Positions 1 through 5,813 of a stretch of 7,473 nucleotides of DNA are shown piece after piece. The notes beneath the pieces were generated by a model. The model saw only the letters and a program-made list of their open reading frames with translations. It was not told the DNA's origin and searched no databases. Each line of letters begins with the position of its first letter. Position 1 is the first letter of the stretch. Made by a program: the position numbers and the translations under genes. This stretch comes from CAZJFC01 sp964545245 (GTDB taxonomy: Bacteria > Pseudomonadota > Alphaproteobacteria > Rickettsiales > 21-14-0-20-44-7): contig CAZJFC010000077.1 in the NCBI GenBank assembly GCA_964545245.1, positions 1 to 7,473 of the forward strand, written 5' to 3'.

Positions 1-28
1 CTCTTTACTTCTATCCGCCATGCAACAA

Positions 29-51
29 CGCCGGGATAAACCCGCGATGAC
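29..51. repeat. Degenerate palindromic intergenic element (possible)
   Basis: A small imperfect palindrome: CGGG (32-35) pairs with CCCG (41-44) around loop ATAAA, and an outer CG/CG pair flanks a bulged C at 31. Read on the minus strand it begins GTCATCGCGGG, which resembles the dispersed GTCATxxCGGG-type palindromes common between genes in Alphaproteobacteria. The resemblance is from memory and the stem is short. The rest of bases 1-76 shows no supported gene. Confidence 0.25.
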
Positions 52-76
52 GTTTTCCTAAAGTTAACAACCAAAA

Positions 77-114
77 CCCTCTGGGGGCATTCCCCCTCTC
101 CTATGAGGAGAGGG
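77..114 (-). terminator. Nested hairpins downstream of parE; repeat and/or terminator
   Basis: Three competing stems overlap here. GGGGG (83-87) pairs with CCCCC (92-96) around CATT. CCCTCTCC (94-101) pairs with GGAGAGGG (107-114) around TATGA. CCCTCT (77-82) pairs with AGAGGG (109-114) as an outer arm. On the minus strand, where parE transcription arrives, the structure is followed by TTTTGG, a short U tract that could allow Rho-independent termination. The CCCTCTCC/GGAGAGGG core followed by TGGGGTGAGGT also resembles a widely dispersed bacterial intergenic repeat, so it may be a repeat that happens to serve as a terminator. Which stem forms cannot be decided by eye. Confidence 0.45.
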
Positions 115-127
115 ATGGGGTGAGGTG

Positions 128-144
128 CCGGGTTGAAACCCCGG
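128..144 (-). other. Small hairpin just after the parE stop
   Basis: CCGGG (128-132) pairs with CCCGG (140-144) around a 7-base loop. It lies 17 bases past the parE stop codon on the minus strand. No T run follows on the minus strand, so alone it is a poor terminator. It may act with the stronger hairpins at 77-114 or protect the 3' end of the transcript. Confidence 0.3.
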
Positions 145-160
145 AATTTCAGAATTTCAA

Positions 161-2125
161 TTAAATATCCACCAGCTCCTCGGCTGCGGCGGAGCCGGAA
201 TTGTCCTGGATGAATTTCAGGCGGTGCTCAGGTTTTTTGCCCATCAGCCTTTCGACAATATCCGCTGCCGCTTCTGCGTCTTCAATCGTGACGCGGAGGA
301 GGGTGCGTTTTGCCGGGTTCATGGTGGTTTCCTTTAGCTGCGCCGGGGTCATTTCGCCCAGCCCTTTAAACCGCCCGATTTCCGGTTTGCCACGCAGTTT
401 TTTGAGGATTTTTTCCTTATCGGCGTCATCCGCTGCATAGAAGGTTTCCTTACCGGTGGAGATTCTGTAAAGCGGCGGTTGCGCAAGATATAAATGCCCG
501 CTACGAATTAATTCCGGCATCTGGCGGAAGAAGAACGTCATCAGCAGCGAGGCGATATGCGCGCCGTCAACGTCAGCGTCGGTCATGATGATAACGCGTT
601 CATAGCGCAGATCATCACCTTTATATTTGCTGCCCGTGCCACAGCCCAGCGCGATTTCAAGGTCATGCAATTCCTGGTTCTGTAAAATCTGCTCGGAAGT
701 TGCCGAAGCCACATTAAGGATTTTCCCGCGCAGCGGAAGAATTGCCTGATTCTCACGGCTGCGGGCCTGCTTGGCCGAGCCGCCCGCTGAGTCGCCCTCA
801 ACAATGAACAGTTCCGAATTTTTTGATTCCGCGCTTGAACAATCGGCCAGCTTGCCGGGAAGGCGCAGCTTTTGCGTTGCGGTTTTGCGTGAAACGTCTT
901 TTGCCTTGTTGCGGTTAAGGCGCTCGTCAATGCGTTCTTCCAGATATTCAACAAGCTGGTTGGCGCATTCCGGGTTTCCCGCCAGCCAGTGGTCGAAATG
1001 GTCGCGCACCGCGTTTTCCACCAGTTTTGCGGCTTCTGCCGTAACCAGCCTTTCCTTGGTTTGCCCCTGGAATTGCGGATTTTTGAGGAATGCGGAAAGA
1101 ATCACGCAGGCAGTGCCGAAAATATCCTCATTGGTTGCTTTTTCGAGCTTTTTATTGTCGCGCATTTCGGCATAAGCCTTGATGGCCTTGGTAACTGCCG
1201 ATTTAAAGCCGGATTCGTGCGAGCCACCAAGCGGCGTGACGATGGTATTGCAGTAAGATTTTGTAAATCCTTCGCCATCATTCGGCCATGCAACCGCCCA
1301 TTCCACCTTGCCCTGTTTGTCAGGGAAATCTGCTTCACCCGCAAAAAACTCATTGGTTACGGTTAGCTTGTTGTGCAGTTCTTCCTTGAGGAAGCTTTGT
1401 AGCCCGTCCTCGAAATGGATAGTGTCCTCGGTCGGGATGCCCATATCGGCGGTAACGAGGGAGGCGTCGCATTTCCAGCGGATCTCAACCCCGCGGAAAA
1501 GGTAAGCCTTGGATTTGATGAAGCTGTAAATCCGTGCAGGTTTGAGCCCGATTTTAGTGCCGAAAATTTCCGGGTCGGGGTGGAAGGTGATTGCCGTCCC
1601 GCGTTTATTGGTGCTGCCGCCTTTGGTGAGCTTGGTTGTCGGGTGGCCTCTGCTGTATGACTGGCGCAGGACTTCCTTGTTGCGGAATACTTCCACCAGC
1701 AGATCATCCGAAAGGGCGTTGACGACGGAAATCCCCACGCCGTGCAGCCCGCCGGAGGTCTGGTAAGCCTTGTTGCTGAATTTGCCGCCGGAATGGAGCA
1801 TGGTTAAAATAACTTCCAGAGCGGATTTCTTAGGGTATTTAGGATGCGGGTCGGTCGGGATGCCGCGGCCATTATCCATGATAGTAAGTATGTTGCCCGG
1901 TTTCAGTTCAACTTCAATCCGGCTCGCGTAACCCGCGACGGCTTCGTCCATGGAGTTGTCGAACACTTCGGAAACAAGGTGGTGCATGGCGCTCTCGTCA
2001 GTTCCGCCGATATACATGCCGGGGCGCTTGCGGACAGGCTCCAGCCCCTCAAGCACCTCAATATCTTTTGCTGAATACTCATTCTTTGCGTTTTTATCAA
2101 TTTTTGCGAATAAATCTGCTGCCAT
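161..2125 (-). CDS. parE: DNA topoisomerase IV subunit B (ParE)
   Basis: ATPase subunit of topoisomerase IV, which with ParC decatenates daughter chromosomes. The protein has 654 residues from the start chosen here. The GHKL ATPase part shows EVFDNSMDE (53-61, with the Mg-binding Asn), DNGRGIP (84-90) and the glycine-rich lid GGLHGVG (125-131). QTKERL (355-360) carries the transducer lysine. The TOPRIM part shows EGDSAGG (443-449), PLRGKILN (464-471), the metal-binding TDADVDG (515-521) and RFKGLGEM (585-592). Length and the absence of a GyrB-type insertion favour ParE over GyrB. The reading frame stays open upstream to an ATG at 2242. I chose the ATG at 2125 because AGAGG lies four bases upstream and because the family N-terminus begins just before YSAKDIEVLEGLEPVRKRPGMY. 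No parC is in the window. Confidence 0.95.
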   Translation of the reverse strand: MAADLFAKIDKNAKNEYSAKDIEVLEGLEPVRKRPGMYIGGTDESAMHHLVSEVFDNSMDEAVAGYASRIEVELKPGNILTIMDNGRGIPTDPHPKYPKKSALEVILTMLHSGGKFSNKAYQTSGGLHGVGISVVNALSDDLLVEVFRNKEVLRQSYSRGHPTTKLTKGGSTNKRGTAITFHPDPEIFGTKIGLKPARIYSFIKSKAYLFRGVEIRWKCDASLVTADMGIPTEDTIHFEDGLQSFLKEELHNKLTVTNEFFAGEADFPDKQGKVEWAVAWPNDGEGFTKSYCNTIVTPLGGSHESGFKSAVTKAIKAYAEMRDNKKLEKATNEDIFGTACVILSAFLKNPQFQGQTKERLVTAEAAKLVENAVRDHFDHWLAGNPECANQLVEYLEERIDERLNRNKAKDVSRKTATQKLRLPGKLADCSSAESKNSELFIVEGDSAGGSAKQARSRENQAILPLRGKILNVASATSEQILQNQELHDLEIALGCGTGSKYKGDDLRYERVIIMTDADVDGAHIASLLMTFFFRQMPELIRSGHLYLAQPPLYRISTGKETFYAADDADKEKILKKLRGKPEIGRFKGLGEMTPAQLKETTMNPAKRTLLRVTIEDAEAAADIVERLMGKKPEHRLKFIQDNSGSAAAEELVDI

Positions 2126-2144
2126 AAAACCTCTGAATGCTAGG

Positions 2145-2173
2145 CTTTTAGCGGGTTTTAACCATGATTGCAA
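2145..2173 (-). promoter_or_regulatory. Possible parE promoter
   Basis: On the minus strand TTGCAA (2173-2168) is followed after exactly 17 bases by TAAAAG (2150-2145). These are four-of-six type matches to sigma-70 -35 and -10 boxes. The leader to the ATG at 2125 would be very short, with the AGAGG ribosome site at 2134-2130. A core promoter by eye only. Confidence 0.3.
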
Positions 2174-2235
2174 GCGGTAAAAACTCGCGTGGGCGGCAGT
2201 GGCTATAGAAAACAGCAGGCACTCCTTAATATTTC

Positions 2236-2264
2236 TTGACATATAACCTGTATGTGCTTACGAA
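2236..2264 (+). promoter_or_regulatory. Possible promoter of the ankyrin gene
   Basis: A perfect TTGACA -35 box lies at 2236-2241. The best -10 at 17-base spacing is TACGAA (2259-2264), which is weak. TTATAT at 2267-2272 is a better box but sits too far away. The gene start at 2294 is roughly 20-25 bases past the expected start point. The -35 overlaps the far upstream alternative ATG of parE at 2242, another reason to doubt that parE start. Confidence 0.35.
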
Positions 2265-2293
2265 AATTATATGCATTTTTATCAGGAGGGATA

Positions 2294-2905
2294 ATGACAG
2301 AGCAGGTGGATTTAAAATTTTTTGCTTTCGGGCTTGCATGGAATGGAAGTCTGGAGAAGTTCAAGGACATTGTTGAGCAATATCCCGAAGCACTGACAGC
2401 GCCTGACGGTTACGGGTGCACGCCATTAATGCTGGCGGCCTCCGGCGGAAATGTTGAATTTGTTGAGTACATCCTTGAAAAGCTGGGTGACAAAGCTAAG
2501 GAACATCTCGATGCGCAGGATAAGCGCGGCCAGACCGCCCTGATACACAGCACCTATGTAACCACGGACGAAGCCGCAATGGGCAGGTGCAAAGAAATAT
2601 TCGATTTATTCCTGCAAAAAGGCGCAAACCCAAACAAACAGGATAAAGATGGTAATACGGTTCTGCACTACCTAGTGGGTTTCCGCCATGATGGCGATGA
2701 CGAAGAAAGGGTAAAGGAAGGCGAACGCGCCAAGCCGCCTAAGGAAGTTTACATGTTGCAAAGGCAAGGTGTAAGGACAGACTGGATTGAGTCCTTATTA
2801 GAAAATAATGCCGATGTTTCACTCCCGAACTGGCAAAAGCGCATTGCCGCCGAATATCTCGGCAAGGGCGATAAACTGGCTGAAAAGCTGGTTCCTGCGC
2901 GTTAA
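2294..2905 (+). CDS. Ankyrin-repeat protein
   Basis: A 203-residue protein built largely of ankyrin repeats, helix-loop-helix units that bind other proteins. Repeat 1 is around residues 38-63 (DGYGCTPLMLAASGGNVEFVEYIL). Repeat 2 is around 73-112 (QTALIHS, then a longer insert, then IFDLFLQKGANPN). Repeat 3 starts around 114 (DKDGNTVLHYLVG), and its second helix DWIESLLENNAD comes only at about 163-174, after a charged insert rich in Asp, Glu, Arg and Lys. A degenerate last unit covers 175-189. I see no signal peptide or membrane segment, so it is probably cytosolic or exported by another route. The frame is open to an ATG at 2252, but the ATG at 2294 has a near-perfect AGGAGGG (2284-2290) just upstream. 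The partner is unknown. The gene is divergent from parE. Confidence 0.8.
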   Translation: MTEQVDLKFFAFGLAWNGSLEKFKDIVEQYPEALTAPDGYGCTPLMLAASGGNVEFVEYILEKLGDKAKEHLDAQDKRGQTALIHSTYVTTDEAAMGRCKEIFDLFLQKGANPNKQDKDGNTVLHYLVGFRHDGDDEERVKEGERAKPPKEVYMLQRQGVRTDWIESLLENNADVSLPNWQKRIAAEYLGKGDKLAEKLVPAR

Positions 2906-2960
2906 CTAACCTTATTTCCGGTGATGGATGCTGTTTAACCCACTATTAATGAGCGTAACA

Positions 2961-2966
2961 TATAAT
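2961..2966 (+). promoter_or_regulatory. Consensus -10 box upstream of the lipoprotein pair
   Basis: A perfect TATAAT lies 24 bases before the ATG at 2991, in the gap between the ankyrin gene and the lipoprotein pair. I find no convincing TTGACA-like -35 at 16-19 bases upstream and no TGn extension. It may be a weak or activator-dependent promoter, or chance in an AT-rich gap. Confidence 0.35.
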
Positions 2967-2990
2967 CGCTAAAAATTTGAGGTTTTTCAA

Positions 2991-3407
2991 ATGTATAGGA
3001 AGTTTATACTATTGTTGGCAACGTTGCCGTTAAGTGCGTGTATATAAAGCTCCGAAAAAGGTCTCCGGGACGGGGTGCAGGATAATCTGGTCACCATTAA
3101 TTCCCCGCACGATTATCAGGAGTCATACCGTATTCTTTCCAAGAAGATAAAAGAGTGCATGAGGATGGATATTGGTTATGGCAGCAATATAGCTGTAGAA
3201 TCGAATTTAGAAGCCCATAACAATATTGGCCAGATTAGAGTATATCTCGACAATTGGATGTTTGGTGAAAACTACCTGATAGCGGTTGATATGGTTCCTC
3301 ATGGAAATGGTTCCAAGGTCATGATCTATAGGCGCACAACCTTATTTTATAATGAGGAAGAAATTAATAATATAAAAAGATGGTTAGGCGGGGACGACAA
3401 ATGTTAA
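2991..3407 (+). pseudogene. Small lipoprotein gene with in-frame stop after the lipobox
   Basis: The ATG at 2991 opens a classic lipoprotein signal (MYRKFILLLATLPLSAC), with lipobox LSAC and the lipidated Cys at codon 17. After one more codon a TAA (3045-3047) interrupts. The same frame then continues without another stop to 3407, giving a body of about 119 residues with YQESYRILSKKIKEC (codons 42-56) and a final WLGGDDKC (131-138). Because signal and body share one frame, this is a nonsense change rather than a frameshift. The body matches the next gene in layout, which shows it is a real coding region. A restart at GTG 3075 is possible, but the product would lack the export signal and has no good ribosome site. 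TAA ends other genes here, so recoding is unlikely. It could also be a sequencing error. Its stop overlaps the next gene by 7 bases. Confidence 0.7.
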
Positions 3408-3802
3408 AATATAGCTTTGCTATTATTTTCTTTTTGGCCGGTTGCGTTACTGAGCGCTATCAACCAAAGGAAACGTATTTGAATGTCAATATGCCATACA
3501 AGGACGCTTACGAGAGAATTAACGGCCGTGCCGGAGGATGCTACCCTTATTCTCTGGTGGATGCGGATTTTTATACAACCAATCCCGCTGCGGAAATTTC
3601 CATTAATCATAAGCCTAGGGGTAATACTTACTACAACGGGATAACCATGGTGGCTGAGCCGGGCTACCAGCAGAATGTCCTGAATATAATTATTGAAAAA
3701 TATGATGAAGAGAATTCAGATATTAAGCTAAGTGACGACCGCTATGTGCCATATATAACGAATTGGCTTAAAGGACTGCCGGGCTGCCCAACTATAAAAT
3801 GA
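3401..3802 (+). CDS. Small conserved lipoprotein, paralogue of the preceding gene
   Basis: A 133-residue predicted lipoprotein. MLKYSFAIIFFLAGC is a short type II signal peptide with lipobox LAGC and lipidated Cys15. The body of about 118 residues should sit in the periplasm, anchored to a membrane. It shares a framework with the interrupted gene before it. Tyr33 and Tyr37 are followed by Cys47, and the C-terminus has WLKGLPGC with Cys129. Cys47 and Cys129 are 82 residues apart, exactly as in the upstream copy, which suggests a conserved disulfide. ATG 3401 was preferred to the in-frame ATG at 3380 because it starts the signal peptide and has AGGCGGGG (3386-3393) in front. The start overlaps the upstream stop (ATGTTAA), implying translational coupling. 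Function unknown; the framework faintly recalls small proteobacterial lipoproteins of the BPTD_2524 type, from memory only. Confidence 0.75.
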   Translation: MLKYSFAIIFFLAGCVTERYQPKETYLNVNMPYKDAYERINGRAGGCYPYSLVDADFYTTNPAAEISINHKPRGNTYYNGITMVAEPGYQQNVLNIIIEKYDEENSDIKLSDDRYVPYITNWLKGLPGCPTIK

Positions 3803-4204
3803 TTATTCCCGGTGGTAGGGATGGTTGTTCAGCAAGCTCCAAACCCTGTAGGTTTGCTCGGTGAGCATCAGCCGCGCCAGCTTATGCGCCCATGTGAGCC
3901 TGCCGAAAGAAAGCAGGTAATCGGCTGATTCAACAACTGCCTTGTCATGCCCATCAGCCGCGCCGATAACAAACGCGATTTCCTTGCCGCCTGCCGCGAT
4001 TTTTTCCAGCTTTTTTGCCAGTTCGGTAGTTTTCGGGTTTTCGCCTTTTTCATCAAGGGCGATGACGAATTGCCCTTTCGGTTCAAATTTTTTACCTTCG
4101 ATGATCTCGATTTTCCACCCACGGCAGCGTTTAAGATATTCCCCTTCCAGCGCCAGCAGGCTTTTATCCTTTGTTCTTTCTGCCGAAACAATTTTTATTT
4201 TCAT
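3803..4204 (-). CDS. rlmH: 23S rRNA (pseudouridine1915-N3)-methyltransferase RlmH
   Basis: RlmH is a SPOUT-fold enzyme that uses S-adenosylmethionine to methylate N3 of pseudouridine 1915 in helix 69 of 23S rRNA in assembled ribosomes. The 133-residue product shows IALDEKG, the SAM-loop motif FVIGAADG (78-85, usually FVIGGADG) and the diagnostic C-terminal knot LTWAHKLARLMLTEQTYRVWSLLNNHPYHR. It is about 20 residues shorter than the roughly 155-residue Escherichia coli protein. The missing part lies between the N-terminal strand and IALDEKG. The frame extends to a GTG at 4219, but ATG 4204 gives the usual MKIKIV beginning, with GAGAA just upstream. Its stop codon abuts the stop of the convergent lipoprotein gene. 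It follows dapE on the same strand after a gap that carries a repeat pair. Confidence 0.93.
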   Translation of the reverse strand: MKIKIVSAERTKDKSLLALEGEYLKRCRGWKIEIIEGKKFEPKGQFVIALDEKGENPKTTELAKKLEKIAAGGKEIAFVIGAADGHDKAVVESADYLLSFGRLTWAHKLARLMLTEQTYRVWSLLNNHPYHRE

Positions 4205-4224
4205 ATCATTCTCACACACTATCC

Positions 4225-4278
4225 TGTCACCCCCGCGCAGGCGGGGGTCTTAAGATTCCCGCCTCCGCGGGAATGACA
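4225..4278. repeat. Inverted pair of REP-like palindromes
   Basis: Two copies of one palindromic unit lie head to head. Unit 1 (plus strand from 4225) reads TGTCACCCCCGC and folds as ACCCCCGC (4229-4236) against GCGGGGGT (4241-4248) with loop GCAG. Unit 2 (minus strand from 4278) reads TGTCATTCCCGCGGAGG and folds as ATTCCCGC (4255-4262) against GCGGGAAT (4267-4274) with loop CTCC. Both end in TCTTA on their own strand. The GTCATTCCCGC...GCGGGAAT form matches a palindrome seen between genes in many bacteria. The arrangement is BIME-like. It sits in the 118-base gap between dapE and rlmH and, if transcribed, could stabilise or attenuate the message. No transposase is nearby. Confidence 0.7.
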
Positions 4279-4322
4279 TATTTACTTTAACATATTTTCC
4301 TTGAACTTGGGTCCGATTGTTA

Positions 4323-5438
4323 TCACGCAAAAAACCTTTGCAATATGCCTGCGTAGATTTTCTCAAGCTGGTAAAGGCCTTCGACGCTGACATGTTCATC
4401 GATCTGGTGGGCGGTTTTGTTTACGGAGCCGAATTCGAGCACTTCGGCATAGTTATAAATGAACCTTGCGTCGGACGTCCCGCCGGTGGTGGAAAGTACA
4501 GGCGCTTCGCCGCAAACTTCCTTGACTGCGGCCATGGTGATTTCGCTCAAGCGCCCCGGCTGCGTTAGGAAAGATTCCCCCGAAACATGGAAACTGAGCG
4601 TAACTTTCGGGTCATCCCCGACAACTCCTTCAATCCATTTAATCAGGCTTTCCGAGGTGTGGAAATTGTTAAACCGGATATTGAGCAGCGCGGTCGCATG
4701 GTTCGGGACGATATTGGAGGTCGGGTTGCCGACATCGAAAGAAACCACTTCAAGGTTGCTGGGCGTGAAATGCTCGTTGCCTTCGTCAAGCCTGTGGTTT
4801 TGCAGCGCGTGCAGGATATTGATTAATTTCTTCACCGGGTTATCGGTGTTTTCGGGATAGGCCGCATGTCCCTGTTTCCCCTGGACGTGCAGGTGGCAGT
4901 TCATGCTGCCGCGGCGGCCGATTTTTATCATTTCGCCGACTTTGTTCGGGTTGGTTGGTTCGCCGACAATGCAGGCGTTGATTTTCTCCCCGCGTGCGGC
5001 GAGGGCTTCGAGGACTTTCTTGGTGCCGTCAACGCCGGGGCCTTCTTCGTCGGAGGTCAGCAAAAAACTGATCGTGCCTTTTTTCTTTGCGCCGGCGAAT
5101 TGAATCGCGGCGATAATTTGCGCGGCGATGGCGGCTTTCATATCTGACGTGCCGCGTCCGTAGAGGTTGCCGTCACGGATTACCGGCTCAAACGGGCTGT
5201 TTGTCCATCTGGCAAGCTCACCGGGCGGGACGACGTCAATATGTCCGGCGAAGCAGAAATTCTCCCCGCCATTATCATATTTCGCATAGAGGTTATCGAC
5301 CTCGCCGAACTTCATGCGCTCGCAGGAAAAGCCGTTGGCGGATAGCAGTTCCTCAATAAAATCAAGGCATCCGGCCTGTTCCGGGGTGACGGAAGGGAAG
5401 CGGATAAGTTCTTTTGAAAGTTCAATTACGTCTTGCAT
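4323..5438 (-). CDS. dapE: Succinyl-diaminopimelate desuccinylase (DapE)
   Basis: A di-zinc M20-family amidohydrolase that cleaves N-succinyl-L,L-diaminopimelate to L,L-diaminopimelate and succinate, supplying lysine and peptidoglycan cross-links in the cytoplasm. The 371 residues match the usual length (about 375). All expected active-site residues are visible: His66 and Asp68 in AGHIDVVPPG, the bridging Asp99 in GRGTSDMK, the catalytic Glu131 and ligand Glu132 in TSDEEGPG, Glu160 in VGEPT and His344 in TAHQIDE. TTGGTSDARF (317-326) is also typical. The start ATG has AAGGA six bases upstream. That ribosome site and the first 17 bases lie inside the end of ccmH, so the two genes are probably co-transcribed and translationally coupled. 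Other M20 peptidases (ArgE) are less likely given GTSDMK and TTGGTSDARF. Confidence 0.95.
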   Translation of the reverse strand: MQDVIELSKELIRFPSVTPEQAGCLDFIEELLSANGFSCERMKFGEVDNLYAKYDNGGENFCFAGHIDVVPPGELARWTNSPFEPVIRDGNLYGRGTSDMKAAIAAQIIAAIQFAGAKKKGTISFLLTSDEEGPGVDGTKKVLEALAARGEKINACIVGEPTNPNKVGEMIKIGRRGSMNCHLHVQGKQGHAAYPENTDNPVKKLINILHALQNHRLDEGNEHFTPSNLEVVSFDVGNPTSNIVPNHATALLNIRFNNFHTSESLIKWIEGVVGDDPKVTLSFHVSGESFLTQPGRLSEITMAAVKEVCGEAPVLSTTGGTSDARFIYNYAEVLEFGSVNKTAHQIDEHVSVEGLYQLEKIYAGILQRFFA

Positions 5439-5811
5439 TTAAATTCCTTATGATGGCGAACCCCCCGGCGGCCAACAATATCAGCGGCGCGAACCAAAGT
5501 AAATACGTATCGCCGCGGAAAGGCGGGGTTTGCAATATCTGGTCACCATAGGTTTCGGCCAGTTCCGATTTGATTTCTTCCGGGGTTTTGCCTTCCGCCA
5601 GTTTTTTGCGTATCAGCGCGCGCATATCGACCGCCAGCTCCGCGTTTGATTCGGAGAGCGATTCGCCGGTGCAGACAAGGCATTTTATCTCATGAAAAAG
5701 CTGTTCCGCCTGTTTTTCCTTGAGCGGGTCGGGGAGTTTTTCCTCCACGGTGAAGGCATATGAAACAGTGCTGAAAAAAACCAGTGCGGCAATTAATGCG
5801 AATTTTGCCAT
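5422..5811 (-). CDS. ccmH: Cytochrome c maturation protein CcmH (CycL-type)
   Basis: CcmH is a membrane-anchored periplasmic thiol protein of System I cytochrome c maturation. It works with CcmG to reduce the CXXCH cysteines of apocytochrome c before haem attachment. The 129-residue protein has an N-terminal signal (MAKFALIAALVFFSTVSYAF) and the redox motif KCLVC (Cys44, Cys47). This is followed by SLSESNAELAVDMR and a three-helix region with EGKTPEEI, YGDQIL and TPPF. A C-terminal membrane helix spans about 103-121. It is the short form, without a fused CcmI/TPR domain. The canonical motif is LRCxxCQxxS, and here Thr48 replaces Gln. It starts two bases after the ccmG stop, with AAGGA somewhat far upstream, and overlaps dapE by 17 bases. 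Confidence 0.92.
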   Translation of the reverse strand: MAKFALIAALVFFSTVSYAFTVEEKLPDPLKEKQAEQLFHEIKCLVCTGESLSESNAELAVDMRALIRKKLAEGKTPEEIKSELAETYGDQILQTPPFRGDTYLLWFAPLILLAAGGFAIIRNLNARRN

Positions 5812-5813
5812 GG

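Noticed and set aside
2..61. Plus-strand open frame ending TAA at 59-61 that could be the C-terminus of a neighbouring gene
   Set aside because: Only 19 codons are visible, there is no recognisable motif, and the stretch overlaps a likely palindromic repeat.
2126..2242. Upstream 39-codon extension of parE beginning at ATG 2242
   Set aside because: It is not like the ParE family N-terminus, overlaps likely promoter elements in both directions, and the internal ATG 2125 has a well placed AGAGG site.
2252..2293. Longer start of the ankyrin gene at ATG 2252
   Set aside because: No ribosome site precedes it and it would overlap the predicted promoter, whereas ATG 2294 follows AGGAGGG.
3045..3047. 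TAA reassigned as a sense codon
   Set aside because: TAA terminates parE, the ankyrin gene, rlmH and the methyltransferase gene in this window at family-appropriate ends.
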